Source: Enterobacter sp. EA-1
GTDB lineage: Bacteria; Pseudomonadota; Gammaproteobacteria; Enterobacterales; Enterobacteriaceae
Assembly (NCBI GenBank): GCA_002886105.1
Contig: CP025776.1
Span: 682,001-746,000 of the forward strand
Reading direction: 5' to 3'
DNA length: 64,000 nucleotides
Positions 22,249-32,770 of this stretch are shown piece by piece (position 1 is the first letter of the stretch; the number at the start of each line of letters is the position of its first letter). The position numbers were made by a program, and so were the translations under genes. The notes beneath the pieces were generated by a model. The model saw only the letters and a program-made list of their open reading frames with translations. It had not been told where the DNA came from and ran no database searches.

Positions 22249-23029
22249 TTAACCGCCAATTCCCATCGCCTGCAGGGCGACCAGACTTAATCCCATCACC
22301 GACATACCGCACAGTACGCCATAGCTCGGGTTGTTATTCGGGTCTATTTCTTTTGCCAGCGGCATAAGTTCATCTACCGAAAGCGCAACCATAATCCCCG
22401 CCACGGCGGCCATGATCGCAGCCATCACCACCGGTGACACCCGGGCTACCGAGGATTAACCACGCCAGCACGCCGCCGATAATTTCCGCCGAGGCCTGAA
22501 ATCCCGGCCCAGAAGATGGCGGTACGTTTGGAACCCGTGGCGGCGTAGACCGGGCCTGCAACCGCAAGTCCTTCAGGAATATTGTGTAATGCCACCGCAA
22601 ACGCGATGCCGAGCCCCAACTCCAGATCGTTGCTGGCGGTCACGTAAGTGGCGATCCCTTCAGGAAAGTTATGCAGGCTGATACCGAGCGTTAGCAGAAT
22701 GGCGGTACGACGAATGCCACGCGGGAAACTGTGTTGTGTCCCCTGCATTAAGAGTCCTGCGGATGTGCATGAGGCAGCATGCGATCCAGCGCAAAGTAGC
22801 CCAGCAATCCGACAACAAACATGCCATAGCCCAGCATTGGCGACATATGTTCTGTTGCCAATGCGGCGGGAAGCATCTCCATCAGCGAGATGAGCAACAT
22901 AATTCCGGCGGCAAAGCCAAGCGAAAACGCCAGTACACGGTTAGAGGGCTTCTGGCCTAACACGCCGAGGATCGCGCCAATAAAGGTGGCGGCGCCTGCC
23001 AGTAAGGTCAGGATCAGGGGCGCTGACAT
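22249..23029 (-). CDS. zupT: Zinc/divalent metal transporter ZupT (ZIP family)
   Basis: This is an inner-membrane importer for Zn and other divalent cations. Eight helices are expected; visible are [36 protein letters not shown] and the two metal-site motifs [11 protein letters not shown] and [12 protein letters not shown]. The C-terminal [16 protein letters not shown] and [18 protein letters not shown] follow. Breaks occur at about 22740, 22500 and 22439, where an expected CCTGG reads CCCGGG. It is divergent from ygiD, as in E. coli. A Fur-like box lies 16 bp upstream of the ATG. Confidence 0.96.
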
Positions 23030-23044
23030 GCATAACTCCTTTAT

Positions 23045-23063
23045 GATAATGATTCTCATTAAT
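23045..23063 (-). promoter_or_regulatory. Fur-box-like operator upstream of zupT
   Basis: GATAATGATTCTCATTAAT matches the 19-bp Fur consensus GATAATGATAATCATTATC at 15 of 19 positions, including the full left half GATAATGAT and TCATTA in the right half. Its position just before the zupT start is that of a repressor site. Control of zupT by Fur is inferred from sequence only. Confidence 0.6.
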
Positions 23064-23225
23064 GTATGTTTTCATGCTGCGAAAAGCGAGGCGGGCGCGC
23101 CATCTTTACGCATTCCTTACATTCAAAATTACTGAAGATCTTCATCATGGTTATCAGAGTTCTTCGCCTACTGAAAAGGCGTAATGTAGTGCCATCAAAT
23201 TGTCACACTCTGTAAGGATATCACC

Positions 23226-24013
23226 ATGTCAGCACCACGTATGCCAGCGCTGTTTTTGGGCCACGGTAGCCCAATGAATGTTCTGGAAGATAACATTTAT
23301 ACCCGCGCACCGGGGGCAACTGGGCGAAAAACTGCCGCGCCCGAAAGCGATTGTGGTGGTATCCGCACACTGGTTTACGCGCGGTACGGGCGTGACGGCG
23401 ATGGAAGCACCGAAAACGATCCATGATTTTGGCGGTTTCCCGCAGGCGCTGTATGACACGCATTATCCTGCGCCGGGTTCACCGGAGTTAGCGCAGCATT
23501 TGGTTGACCTGCTGGCGCCGGTGCCGGTGGTACTCGACAAAGAAGCCCTGGGGTTTTGACCACGGCTCATGGGGTGTGTTGATTAAAATGTATCCCAATG
23601 CGGATATCCCGATGGTGCAACTGAGCGTCGACAGCACCAAACCCGCGGCATGGCATCTTGAGATGGGCCGTAAACTGGCGACGTTGCGTGACGAGGGCAT
23701 TATGCTGGTTGCCAGCGGAAACGTTGTGCACAACCTGCGAACGGCGCGCTGGCATGGTGAGAACACGCCATACCCGTGGGCGACATCGTTCAATGATTTT
23801 GTGAAAGATAACCTGACCGGCAGGGACCCGCTGAGCAACATCCGCTGGTCAATTACCTTGACCATGAAGGCGGTTCGTTATCGAACCCGACGCCGGACCA
23901 CTTCCTGCCACTGTTGTATGTGCTTGGCGCGTGGGACGGTAAAGAGCCGGTGTCGATCGGTCGATGGCATCGAGATGGGTTCCCTCAGTATGCTTTCCGT
24001 TCAGGTCGGTTAA
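23226..24013 (+). CDS. ygiD: 4,5-DOPA-extradiol-dioxygenase family protein YgiD
   Basis: YgiD belongs to the non-haem metal extradiol dioxygenase (DODA/LigB) family; the E. coli protein opens the DOPA ring. Metal-ligand motifs are seen in FLGHGSPMN (His near residue 14), SAHWFTRG, THYPAPG and GIEMGSLSMLSVQVG at the C-terminus. Frames break at about 23310, 23548 (GCCTGGGG read as GCCCTGGGG, expected EAWGFDHGSW), 23828 (ACCTGGCAGG read as ACCGGCAGG) and 23958. The corrected length is about 262 residues. It is divergent from zupT. Confidence 0.95.
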
Positions 24014-24016
24014 CCG

Positions 24017-24041
24017 AATGGCGCGTAATGCGCCATTTTTG
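24017..24041 (+). terminator. Terminator after ygiD
   Basis: AATGGCGC / GCGCCATT with a GTAAT loop is followed by TTTTG. It lies 3 bp past the ygiD stop. Confidence 0.8.
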
Positions 24042-24330
24042 TTTTGCTTTCATCCCGAAAGTAGAGAAATACGAGCCGGATCTCAAAAAATGGCCGCTGA
24101 AATGCCGTTTTTTGAAAATAAAAGATATTCACTGCAAAATGAAACGCTGTGCTGAATTTAGCCCTTTTTGTGAACAGCATCGTCGCAATAACCCCGCCGA
24201 GTGACTACTCTTCAGAGTGTCTACTGTCTCAGACATACCCATAACAACGCTTACCGTAATACCACGAACGCTTTGTTCGCGGTCGACCCTTTTTTCTAAA
24301 AAAAATCAGACCCTCTGGAGACACGGAAAT
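24042..24330. other. Intergenic region ahead of the TRAP operon
   Basis: No gene is supported here. The stretch is AT-richer than its flanks and must hold the TRAP operon promoter. Only the ribosome-binding GGAG at about 24317 is clear; I cannot assign promoter boxes or an operator. It marks the left junction of the inserted transporter. Confidence 0.4.
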
Positions 24331-25311
24331 ATGAACTCAGCAAAAACCTTACTGAAAGTCTGTATTAGTTCCGCTCTGTTGTTTATCTCCCACGCCTCTT
24401 TAGCTCAGACCTTCCGCGCAGCGGAAACGTTCATCCTACTGACTATCCCAATGTTGTTGCTGTTAAGCATATGGGAGAGAAGTTAAGTGCGGCGACAAAC
24501 GGACGTCTGGATATTAAAACGTTTCACGGCGGTGTATTAGGTGACGAAAAAACAGGTGATTGAACAGGCGCAGATTGGCGCGATTGATATTATTCGCGTA
24601 TCGATGACGCCGGTGGCGGCAATATTACCTGAGATTAATGTCTTTACGCTGCCCTATATTTTCCGCGATGAAGATCATATGCATAAAGTACTCGACGGGA
24701 TGATTGGCCGGGAAATTGGTGGCCGTTTGTCTGATAGCAGTAAATCCCGATTGATCTTTCTTGGCTGGATGGATGCCGGTACACGTAATTTAATCACCAA
24801 AGCACCGGTAAACAAAGCTGAGGATCTGAAAGGCATGAAGATCCGCGTTCAGGGCAGTCCAATCGCACTCGACACGCTGAAGGCGATGGGGGCGAACTCC
24901 GTGGCGATGGGGGTGAGCGAAGTGTTTAGCGGCATGCAGACCGGGGTGATTGACGGCACGGAAAACAACCCGCCGACTTTTGTTGCGCATAACTATCTTC
25001 CGGTTGTCAAAAATTACACCGGAGCAAACACTTTATTATTCCGGAGCTGTTTTTATTCTCTAAACCGAAATGGGATAAGTTGAAAAAGAGGATCAGGAAT
25101 TAATCCTCAAGCTGGCGAAAGAAGCCCGGGTTGAACAACGGGAATTGTGGAAAGCTTACAATGAAAAATCGCTGGAGGCGATGAAAGCCGGTGGTGTTCA
25201 ATTCCACGACATCGATACCGCCGTCTTTTTATAAAGCCACGCAGCCGGTTCGCGATAAATATGGCAAAGAACACCGGGGATTTAATTACCCGTATTCAGG
25301 AAGTGCAATAG
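24331..25311 (+). CDS. dctP: TRAP transporter substrate-binding protein (DctP family)
   Basis: This is the periplasmic binding protein of a tripartite ATP-independent transporter. The signal peptide (residues 1-26, SSALLFISHASLAQ) is followed by TFRAAET, HGGVLGDEKQVIEQAQIGAI, VFTLPYIFRDEDHMHKVLDG, the conserved Arg region KGMKIRVQGSP and VIDGTENNPPTF, ending LITRIQEVQ. About 326 residues are expected. Breaks occur near 24427, 24535, 25030, 25085, 25225 and 25280. The signature fits solute-binding proteins for C4-dicarboxylates or sugar acids; substrate cannot be told from sequence alone. dctQ and dctM follow. Confidence 0.93.
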
Positions 25312-25391
25312 CGTTTAACGGGCAGGGGCGACCTTGCCCGAATAACGTGTTTCCGTATTGCTGTTTTCAACCTTCACCGGGGGAAACTGTT

Positions 25392-25901
25392 ATGGGTGAA
25401 CGCTATTCGTTATTGATGGATATTCTTTACCGGATTTCAATGTGGGTTGCCGGGCTGGCGCTGTTAATTATGGTCGCTATTATTCCTGTGGGGATTTTTG
25501 CCCGCTATGTCATGAACAGTGCATTGTCCTCGGCCGGAACCGGTGGCCATTATCTGCATGGTGACATTTACCTTTGTCGGTGCAGCGGTGAGTTACCGTG
25601 CGGGTTCGCATATCGCTGTCAGCATGGTAACGGACCGCCTGAGCGAACCTGCGCGCAAAGCCTGCTTCATTGCGGCGGATCTGATGCTGATGGCTATCAG
25701 CCTGTTTATTCTCTGGTATAGCAGCGCGTTATGCGCGGAGTTGTAGGGAACAGCCGGTGGCGGAATTCCCGCTGTTCACCGCCGGTGAGCTACCTGCCGC
25801 TTCCTGTCGGTTCGGCTATCACCCTCCTGTTTATTATCGAGAAGATGCTTTTTGGCGCGCAGTACCACCGCCCGGTGGTGATGCTGGGTTCTTCGAGCTG
25901 A
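25392..25901 (+). CDS. dctQ: TRAP transporter small permease (DctQ family)
   Basis: The 4-TM small membrane subunit is about 170 residues. Helices are visible at WVAGLALLIMVAIIPVGIFARYVMN, IICMVTFTFVGAAVSYRAG and LMLMAISLFILWYSSALCAEL, and in a further frame LPVGSAITLLFIIEKMLFG-like sequence. The conserved ARYVMNSALSW...E segment is interrupted at 25530 (expected CCTGGCCGGAACC, read CCTCGGCCGGAACC) and again near 25740. It lies 80 bp after dctP and 17 bp before dctM, a classic dctPQM order. Confidence 0.92.
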
Positions 25902-25918
25902 TCCGGTAAGGAAAGTCT

Positions 25919-27207
25919 ATGGATGCATTTATTCTTGTCTTTACGTTAGCCATTATGCTGGCGGTGGGCGTTCCGGTGGCATACGCCGTTGGGATCAGCG
26001 CGGTGCTGGGGGCGTGGTATATCGATATTCCGCTGGAAGCGGTGATGATCCAGCTCACCAATGGCGTCAATAAATTCTCACTGCTGGCGATCCCGTTCTT
26101 TATTCTGGCGGGGGCGATTATGGCCGAAGGCGGTATTGCCCGTCGGCTGGTGAATTTGCTTATATCTTTGTCGGCTTTATTCGCGGCGGCCTGTCGCTGG
26201 TGAATATCGTGGCCTCAACATTTTTTGGCGCCATTTCCGGATCGTCGGTAGCGGATACCGCCTCAATTGGTTCGGTGATGATCCCGGAGATGGACAAAAA
26301 AGGCTACCCGCGCGATTTTGCCGCTGCGGTGACCGCCAGCGGATCGGTGCAGGCCATTTTAACGCCGCCCAGCCACAACTCGGTGATCTACTCACTGGCA
26401 ACGGGCGGCACGGTCTCTATTGCCGCGCTCTTTATTGCCGGGGATCCTGCCCGGATTACTGCTGAGCTTTACCCTGATGGTGATGTGCGTGGCCTTTGCG
26501 CACAAACGTGGTTACCCGAAAGGAGAACGCGTGCCGTTTCGCCAGGCGTTAAAGATCTTTGCAGATACGCTCTGGGGCCTGATGACGGTAGTGATCATCA
26601 TGGGCGGGATCCTGTCCGGAATCTTTACCGCCACGGAATCGGCAGCGATCGCCTGCTTATGGGCGTTTTTCGTCACCATGTTTATCTACCGTGACTACAA
26701 ATGGTCAGAACTGCCTAAGCTGATGTACCGCACGGTAAAGACGGTGACCATTGTGATGATCCTGATCGGGTTTGCCGCCGCGTTTGGCGCCGTGATGACC
26801 TATATGCAACTGCCGGGGCGGATCACGGAAGCCTTTACCAGCATCTCCGATAACAAGTATGTGATCCTGATGTGCATTAACATCATGCTGTTGCTGCTGG
26901 GGACATTGATGGATATGGCGCCGCTGATCCTTATCCTCACGCCGGTACTCTTGCCGGTGACTAACGCGCTGGGCGTTGATCCGGTGCACTTCGGCATGAT
27001 CATGTTGGTTAACCCTCGGGTATCGGGTTGATTACGCCGCCGGTTGGATCGGTACTGTTTGTGGCAAGCGCGGTAAGTAAACAGAAGATCGAACAGGTGG
27101 TAAGAGCCATGCTGCCGTTCTATGCCGTTCTGTTTGTTGTGCTGATGCTGGTGACTTATATTCCGGCGATCTCACTGTTTCTGCCGACGCTGTTTGGTGT
27201 GATGTAG
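25919..27207 (+). CDS. dctM: TRAP transporter large permease (DctM family)
   Basis: The 12-TM ion-coupled permease is about 430 residues. It contains IPFFILAGAIMAEGGIARRLV, ASTFFGAISGSSVADTASIG, MIPEMDKKGYPRDFAAAVTA, GSVQAILTPPSHNSVIYSLA and LLGTLMDMAPLILILTPVL, all characteristic of DctM. Breaks are at about 26160, 26445 and 27020. A leucine- and glycine-rich membrane topology is clear throughout. It ends the operon; a terminator follows 9 bp later. Confidence 0.95.
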
Positions 27208-27215
27208 GAGAATAA

Positions 27216-27242
27216 AAAACCCGGCGCGGATGGCCGGGTTTT
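27216..27242. terminator. Bidirectional terminator between dctM and ygiC
   Basis: AAAACCCGGC / GCCGGGTTTT with a short loop has A and T tracts on either side, serving two convergent genes. Confidence 0.85.
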
Positions 27243-27245
27243 CGC

Positions 27246-28402
27246 TTATTCAACAAAGATATGGGGATAAAAGCGCGACAGATCCCTGGGTGATCAGCGC
27301 GCGGTCTTCGCGGATGCCAATCCCGGCAGGCTGATCGTTGATAAGCCAGCTGCCAATCAGGGTATAGCTGTCGCCAAATTTCGGCAGCGGGCAAAACTGC
27401 TGCACAATCATACCCTCTTCGCCGTACGGCCCTTCGACGGATTCCAGCGTTTTGCCATTCTCAATGATCGACACATTTGCGCCTTCGCGGGAGAAAATCG
27501 GCTTAACGACGTATTTTTCCATTTCCGGGTGCGGATCTTCAGCGAAATACGCGGGCAACAGATTCGGATGATCCGGGGAACATTTCCCATAACATCGGCA
27601 GCAGCGCTTTATTGGAAATAATGCTCTTCCATGCCGGTTCCAGCCAGCGTACACCGCGTCTTCCAGCTTGGTGGAGAAGACTTCACGCAGCATAAATTCC
27701 CACGGATAGAGCTTGAACAGATTGCCGATAACCTGATCCTGCAAGTCGCTGAACTGGCCTTTTCCCCAAGACCAATATCCTCGATATAGAGAAAATCCGT
27801 TGCCAGCTCCGCTCGCGCAATCCTGCAAATACTGCACCGTACCGCGATCTTCAACGGTATCGCGGCAGCAGGCGAAATGCAGTAACTGGAAACCGTGCTG
27901 CTCACGCAGCTCGGCAAAACGCGCAATCAGCTTTTCTTGCAGGCTGTTAAATTGATCGCTGCCTTCCGGCAACTGCCCGGCATTGAGCTGGTCTTCCAGC
28001 CAGATCCACTGAAAGAAGGCGGCTTCGTACAGTGATGTTGGCGTATCGGCGTTATTCTCCAATAGCTTTGGTTCACCTACGCCATCCCGAGGGCTAAATC
28101 GAGACGAGAATAAAGCGATGGCTGGTGCGTCGCCCATGACTGGCGCACAAAACCCCGGTGTGCTTCGGAATGCGGAACTTCGCCATCAGCGCATCGCTGG
28201 CAACGACCTTTTCCACCACTTTCAGGCACATCTGGTGCAGCTCCGCGGTCACATCTTCCAGCTTCTCGACCACGGGCAAGCGTCAGCGTGTAATACGCGT
28301 CTTCACACCAGTAGGGTTCGCCGTACATAGTATGAAAATTGAAACCGTATTCGGTGGCTTTTCGCGCCAGTCCGGGCGCTCGGTAATGGCGACTCTTTCC
28401 AT
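27246..28402 (-). CDS. ygiC: ATP-grasp glutathionylspermidine synthase-like protein YgiC
   Basis: The protein resembles the synthetase half of glutathionylspermidine synthase (pre-ATP-grasp plus ATP-grasp). Motifs are [52 protein letters not shown] (ATP-grasp Lys and loop), EEGMIVQQF and [10 protein letters not shown]. About 386 residues are expected and restored after correcting breaks at about 28350, 28270, 28150, 28090, 27810, 27760, 27640, 27590 and 27290. The true peptide or amine substrate is unknown. ygiB lies immediately upstream; together with tolC they form the tolC-ygiB-ygiC operon known from E. coli. Confidence 0.94.
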
Positions 28403-28407
28403 GACGA

Positions 28408-29075
28408 TCAACCGCCCATTGAGGCGGGTTGGCGTGCCGCTAACGCGACGCTGCATGGTGTTCTGTTTCGCCACCGATTCGCCAAAACCGCCGCGTGTCA
28501 CGGTGGTGGTGGTCGCCGGTTTCGGTGCCATCGCGGTTTTCGGTACGGTCATGGTGCGGCCCGGCTGTGCTGCGCCGTAGCCTTTACCGGAGGCGTCGGT
28601 GTACTGACCGTAGGCCGGGCTTGCCGGGTTGCGCGAACTGAACAGCGGCTGCTGAGCAAACCCGGCGCCACCGCCCATCAGACGCCCCATCATATAACCT
28701 GCCATCAGCGGCATCCAGAAGCTGCCGCTGGACTGCGCTGTGCCTGGTTTTCCGGCGCGGTGCCTGCCTGTACCGGCGTTTGCTGGCATTGCCCTTCACC
28801 AAATTCGGCGACGCAATCTTCACGCGTGGCGTATTTCGGCGCGGTGCGTTCCGCTTCTTTCAGTGCATTATTGTAGGCCGTGGTGCACTCGGCACTTTTA
28901 CCCGGATTCGCCGACGAGCAATCATCGGCATTTTGGTACAGAGAAACCGTTTCGTCGCTTTTCTCACAGCCCGCCAGCATAAATACGGCGGTAACTGCCA
29001 GCGCAACAGGTGTCAGATGACGTGCGCCCCAGCTTTTGCGGAACGTCGCATGTTGAATGTTTTTGTCCGTTTCAT
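28408..29075 (-). CDS. ygiB: DUF1190 lipoprotein YgiB
   Basis: The N-terminal signal with lipobox [11 protein letters not shown] is clear. DUF1190 conserved segments follow: [53 protein letters not shown] and a Gly/Ala-rich [18 protein letters not shown]. The start at 29075 (MKRTK) needs one A restored in the run at about 29056. The natural end (SMGG, TGA at 28408) is hidden by a frameshift that falsely joins YgiB to the start of YgiC. It is a probable inner-membrane lipoprotein of unknown role. Confidence 0.93.
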
Positions 29076-29180
29076 TTTTATCTTCCTGTGGACCCCCAAA
29101 AGGCATAAACAGACGATCAGGATAGAGGATGAGGGGGGGAAGTGAAAGCAAGGAGGGGAGGCCTTTACGTTGCCTTACGT

Positions 29181-29206
29181 AAAAACGGGGGCTGTGCGCC
29201 CCCGTT
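29181..29206 (-). terminator. Terminator downstream of tolC
   Basis: On the minus strand ACGGGGGC / GCCCCCGT closes over a small loop and is followed by TTTTT. It lies between tolC and ygiB, so it probably reduces read-through into ygiBC. Confidence 0.8.
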
Positions 29207-29225
29207 GTGGAAAAGAAAACAGCGA

Positions 29226-30663
29226 TTAACGCTTAGTGCTGGTGCGTACGGCGGCGGGTTGTGCGTTGCCGTTAAAATTATCAACGGCGGCGGCCTGCTC
29301 CGCGTTTTCCGGCGCAACGCTTTCCGGTGAAGTGGAAATGGATTTACCCAACGCGTTGTTCAGCGCAACCAGATCCTGTTCGTTCAACGAACCCAGCGCA
29401 GACTTAATGTTAAGCTGGTTGATCAGGTAGTTATAACGCGCGCTGGAAAGCTGCTGTTTGGCGTTATACAGAGTGGTGGTCGCATCCAGCACATCCACAA
29501 TGGTGCGCGTACCGACGGAATAACCGGCTTCCATCGCATCCAGAGAACTCTGGGCGGACACCACCGCTTGTTTGTAAGCGTTGATGCTGCTGATGGAGGC
29601 ATTCACGTTGTTAAACGAGGAACGCACGGTCTGCACATAACGGTACGATGCGTGCTTTCCAGTTGCTCACTGGAGCCCACAAAGTTGTATTGCGCCTGTT
29701 TCACCTGCGAGTTCACCTGACCGCCCTGATACAGCGGCAGGGAGAAGCTCAGGCCGACTTTGTTCTGGCCTGCGTCATTATCGTTATACTGCGTGCTGTT
29801 ATTGGTTTTTGGAGCCACTGTAAGAGGTATTCGACACGCCGGTTGAGGCGGTTAAATCCAGCGTCGGCAGATGGCCGTCCTGCGCGGATTTGCTCACGCG
29901 CCAGATCCTGATTCAGACGCGCCTGCAACAGCGACAGGTTGCGGCTTTCCGCTTCCTTCAGCAGGGCGTTAACCGGCTGCGGTTTTTCCGTTTTGAAATT
30001 ATCGATGTTCAGCGACGCCAGCTCCGGGTACTCGTTGCCGGTCACCTGACGCAGCGATTCAATCGCGTTATCGAGGCTATTACGGGCAGTCACTTCGTTA
30101 GCCAGTACGGTATCGTACTGCGAACGGGCGTTTTGCACGTCGGTGATCGCCACCGCAGGGCCAACGTTGAAACGCTGGGTGGTTTGATCCAACTGACGAT
30201 AGATCGACTGTTTCTGCGCTTCAGTGTAGGAAAGCGTATCAATGGCGCTCAACACGTTAAAATAAGCGGTAGCCGTGTTCAGGATCAGCGTTTGTTGATC
30301 GGTCTGCCGGTGACATCCTGAATACCCGCTGTTTTTCCTGCAAGGTCAGCGCGCGCCATTTCGACATATCGAAAATGGTTTGCGTTAACTGGAGAGAGGC
30401 GCTGGTGACGTTTGAGTTCACACCCTTGCTGTCACGGTAGCCATTGCTGTAAGTGTAATCTGCACCCAAACCGAGCTGCGGCAGTAACGGGCTGCGCGCT
30501 TCGTTGATCTTTTCAAACGCCGCATCGCGATCGGCTGCGGATTTACGGAGATCGGGGTTGCTTAAACGCGCCTGCTGGTAAACCTGCAGCAGGTTTTCTG
30601 TCAGCTCATGGCGCTGAAACCGGTCAAACTCAGGCCGATAAGGAGGGGGAGCAATTTCTTCAT
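29226..30663 (-). CDS. tolC: Outer membrane channel TolC
   Basis: TolC is the trimeric outer-membrane duct for AcrAB-type efflux and type I secretion. The signal peptide [20 protein letters not shown] is seen, then paired helix-strand repeats ([73 protein letters not shown]). The C-terminus ends [11 protein letters not shown], somewhat shorter than in E. coli. Breaks: 30610 (AGCCAGGCT read as AGCTGACA, creating a false stop right after the signal peptide), 30300, 30170, 29895, 29825 and 29640. Confidence 0.97.
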
Positions 30664-30866
30664 TTGCATTCCTTGTTGTGAAGCAGTACTAGCGCTGGTC
30701 TAAATTGGAAAATATTCGCCGATTCTACCAGAGATTAGTGGCGCTAAAGCTTGGCGTAACGTGCCATTGGCGGAAATTTGCCCCAATCTATCACATAGCG
30801 CTTGAAACGTTCGCTAAACAGGCTTGAAATCCACAGTTTGGTCATTATTTTCATGAGATACCGCCA

Positions 30867-31496
30867 ATGAGTAAGTCAATATCATCTGCAGTGACTTTCA
30901 CAAAAAACGATGTAGAAATTATTGCACGGGAAACGCTGTATAGCGGTTTTTTTCGCTGGAATTGTACCGTTTTCGCCACCGTTTATTTAATGGCGGAATG
31001 AGCGGTGAAGTGCGTCGTGAAATTTTTGAACGCGGCCACGCCGCAGTCTTGCTACCCTTTGACCCAGTGCGTGACGAAGTGGTACTGATTGAACAGATCC
31101 GCATTGCCGCTATAGATACCAGTGAAAGCCCGTGGTTGCTGGAGATGATCGCCGGAATGATTGAAGAAGGCGAAACCGATGAAGAGGTCGCGCGACGGGA
31201 AGCAATAGAAGAAGCGGGTCTGCACGTTGGCCGCGTAAAAAAAGTATTGAGTTATCTGGCAAGCCCGGCGGCACCAGCGAGCGCTCATCCGTATTGGTTG
31301 GCGAAGTGGACGCCACGCAGGCCGAAGGGATCCATGGCTGGTGGATGAAAACGAAGATATTCGTGTTCAGGTGGTGAGCCGGGAACAGGCTTACCAGTGG
31401 GTAGAAGAGGGAAAATCGACAACGCAGCGTCTGTCATCGCCTTGCAATGGCTGCAACTGCATCATGAGAGCTTAAAAAACGAGTGGAAAAAAATGA
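30867..31496 (+). CDS. nudF: ADP-ribose pyrophosphatase NudF
   Basis: NudF hydrolyses ADP-ribose to AMP and ribose-5-phosphate. The start [19 protein letters not shown] follows CCGCC spacing, and the Nudix box is seen as [13 protein letters not shown] then REAIEEAG. About 209 residues are expected. Breaks occur at 30955 (expected FFSLELYRF), 31265 ([10 protein letters not shown]) and 31415. A miscounted A run at 31487-31493 removes the natural TGA and makes NudF read straight into YqiB. The genes normally overlap as ATGA. It is divergent from tolC. Confidence 0.95.
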
Positions 31497-31915
31497 AGCG
31501 TTACACACCTGACTTTCCTGAAATGATGCGCCTGTGCGAGACCAATTTCGCCCAGTTGCGCCGCCTGTTGCCGCGTAATGATGCGGCGGGCGAAGCGGTA
31601 AGCTATCAGGTGACCAACGCACAGTACCGGTTAACGATAGTCGAATCCACCCGCTACACTACGCTGGTGGAAATTGAACAGACTGCGCCTGCCGTGAGCT
31701 ACTGGAGCCTGCCTTCAATGACGGTGCGCCTCTACCACGACGCCATGGTGGCTGAAGTGTGTTCGAGCCAGCAGATCTTTCGTTTTAAAGCGCGTTATGA
31801 TTATCCGAATAAAAAGTTGCATCAACGCGACGAAAAGCATCAAATTAATCAGTTTCTGGCCGACTGGCTACGTTACTGTTTAGCACATGGAGCAATGGCG
31901 ATTCCGGTTTGTTAG
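31493..31915 (+). CDS. yqiB: DUF1249 protein YqiB
   Basis: The 140-residue protein starts [20 protein letters not shown] and ends [11 protein letters not shown], with the conserved [20 protein letters not shown]. It is intact. Overlap with the nudF stop implies translational coupling. Function is unknown; the gene sits in the conserved nudF-yqiB-cpdA-yqiA-parE cluster. Confidence 0.95.
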   Translation: MKRYTPDFPEMMRLCETNFAQLRRLLPRNDAAGEAVSYQVTNAQYRLTIVESTRYTTLVEIEQTAPAVSYWSLPSMTVRLYHDAMVAEVCSSQQIFRFKARYDYPNKKLHQRDEKHQINQFLADWLRYCLAHGAMAIPVC

Positions 31916-31939
31916 CGTAGTGAAACCTAAGGACACCAT

Positions 31940-32770
31940 TTGGAAAGCCTGTTAAACCTTTCTCTGGCTGGTGAGGCCGGTCAGGATATTACAAATTACT
32001 GACTCTCACCTGTTTGCCGAAAAGCATGAAACGCTGTTAGGGGTGAATGCACCGGGAGAGCTACCGAGGCGGTACTGGACGCGATTAAAGCTCAGCAGCG
32101 CGGATGCGATCTTATCGTCGCCACCGGCGACTGGCGCAGGATCATACCGCTGCGGCTTATCAGCACTTTGCTGAAGGCATCGCAAGCTTTAACGCGCCCT
32201 GCGTCTGGCTGCCGGGCAACCATGATTTTCAACCTGCTATGTACAGCGCGCTGCAAGACGCGGGGATCTCACCGGCGAAACGTGTTTTTGTTGGTGATAG
32301 CTGGCAAATCCTGCTGCTCGACAGCCGAGGGTATTCGGCGTCCCGCACGGTGAGCTCAGTGAGTTCCAACTTGACTGGCTTGAGCAAAAGCTTGCCGCCA
32401 GTCCGGATCGGCACACCTTGCTGCTACTGCATCATCATCCGCTGCCGTCTGGCTGTAGCTGGCTCGATCAGCACAGCCTGCGCAATGCCGCTGAGCTTAA
32501 CAATGTGTTGCAGCATTTCCCGAAAGTACGGCATCTGCTGTGCGGGCATATTCATCAGGAGCTGGATCTCGACTGGAATGGTCGCCGCCTGCTGGCGACG
32601 CCGTCAACCTGCGTTCAGTTCAAGCCGCACTGCGCCAATTTCACGCTGGATACCATCGCGCCGAGGGCTGGCGCTGGCTGGACCTGCATGCCGACGGCAC
32701 CCTGCACACGGAAGTTTGCCGCCTGCAAAGCACGAAATTCAGCCCGGACACGGCGTCGGAAGGGTACTGA
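31940..32770 (+). CDS. cpdA: 3',5'-cyclic-AMP phosphodiesterase CpdA
   Basis: CpdA is a class III metallophosphoesterase that lowers cAMP. Motifs: QITDSHLF, a broken VATGDLAQDHT, WLPGNHDFQPAM, LLHHHPLPSGCSW and LLCGHIHQELDLDW. The start is a TTG at 31940 (MESLLNL), as in E. coli. Frames break at about 31978, 32057, 32098, 32130, 32335 and 32665. It overlaps yqiA by one base (TGATG). Confidence 0.96.

Noticed and set aside
28283-28789. Apparent single gene joining YgiB with the start of YgiC
   Set aside because: The YgiB stop (SMGG, TGA at 28408) is restored by one base; the ATG of ygiC follows within a few bases, as in E. coli.
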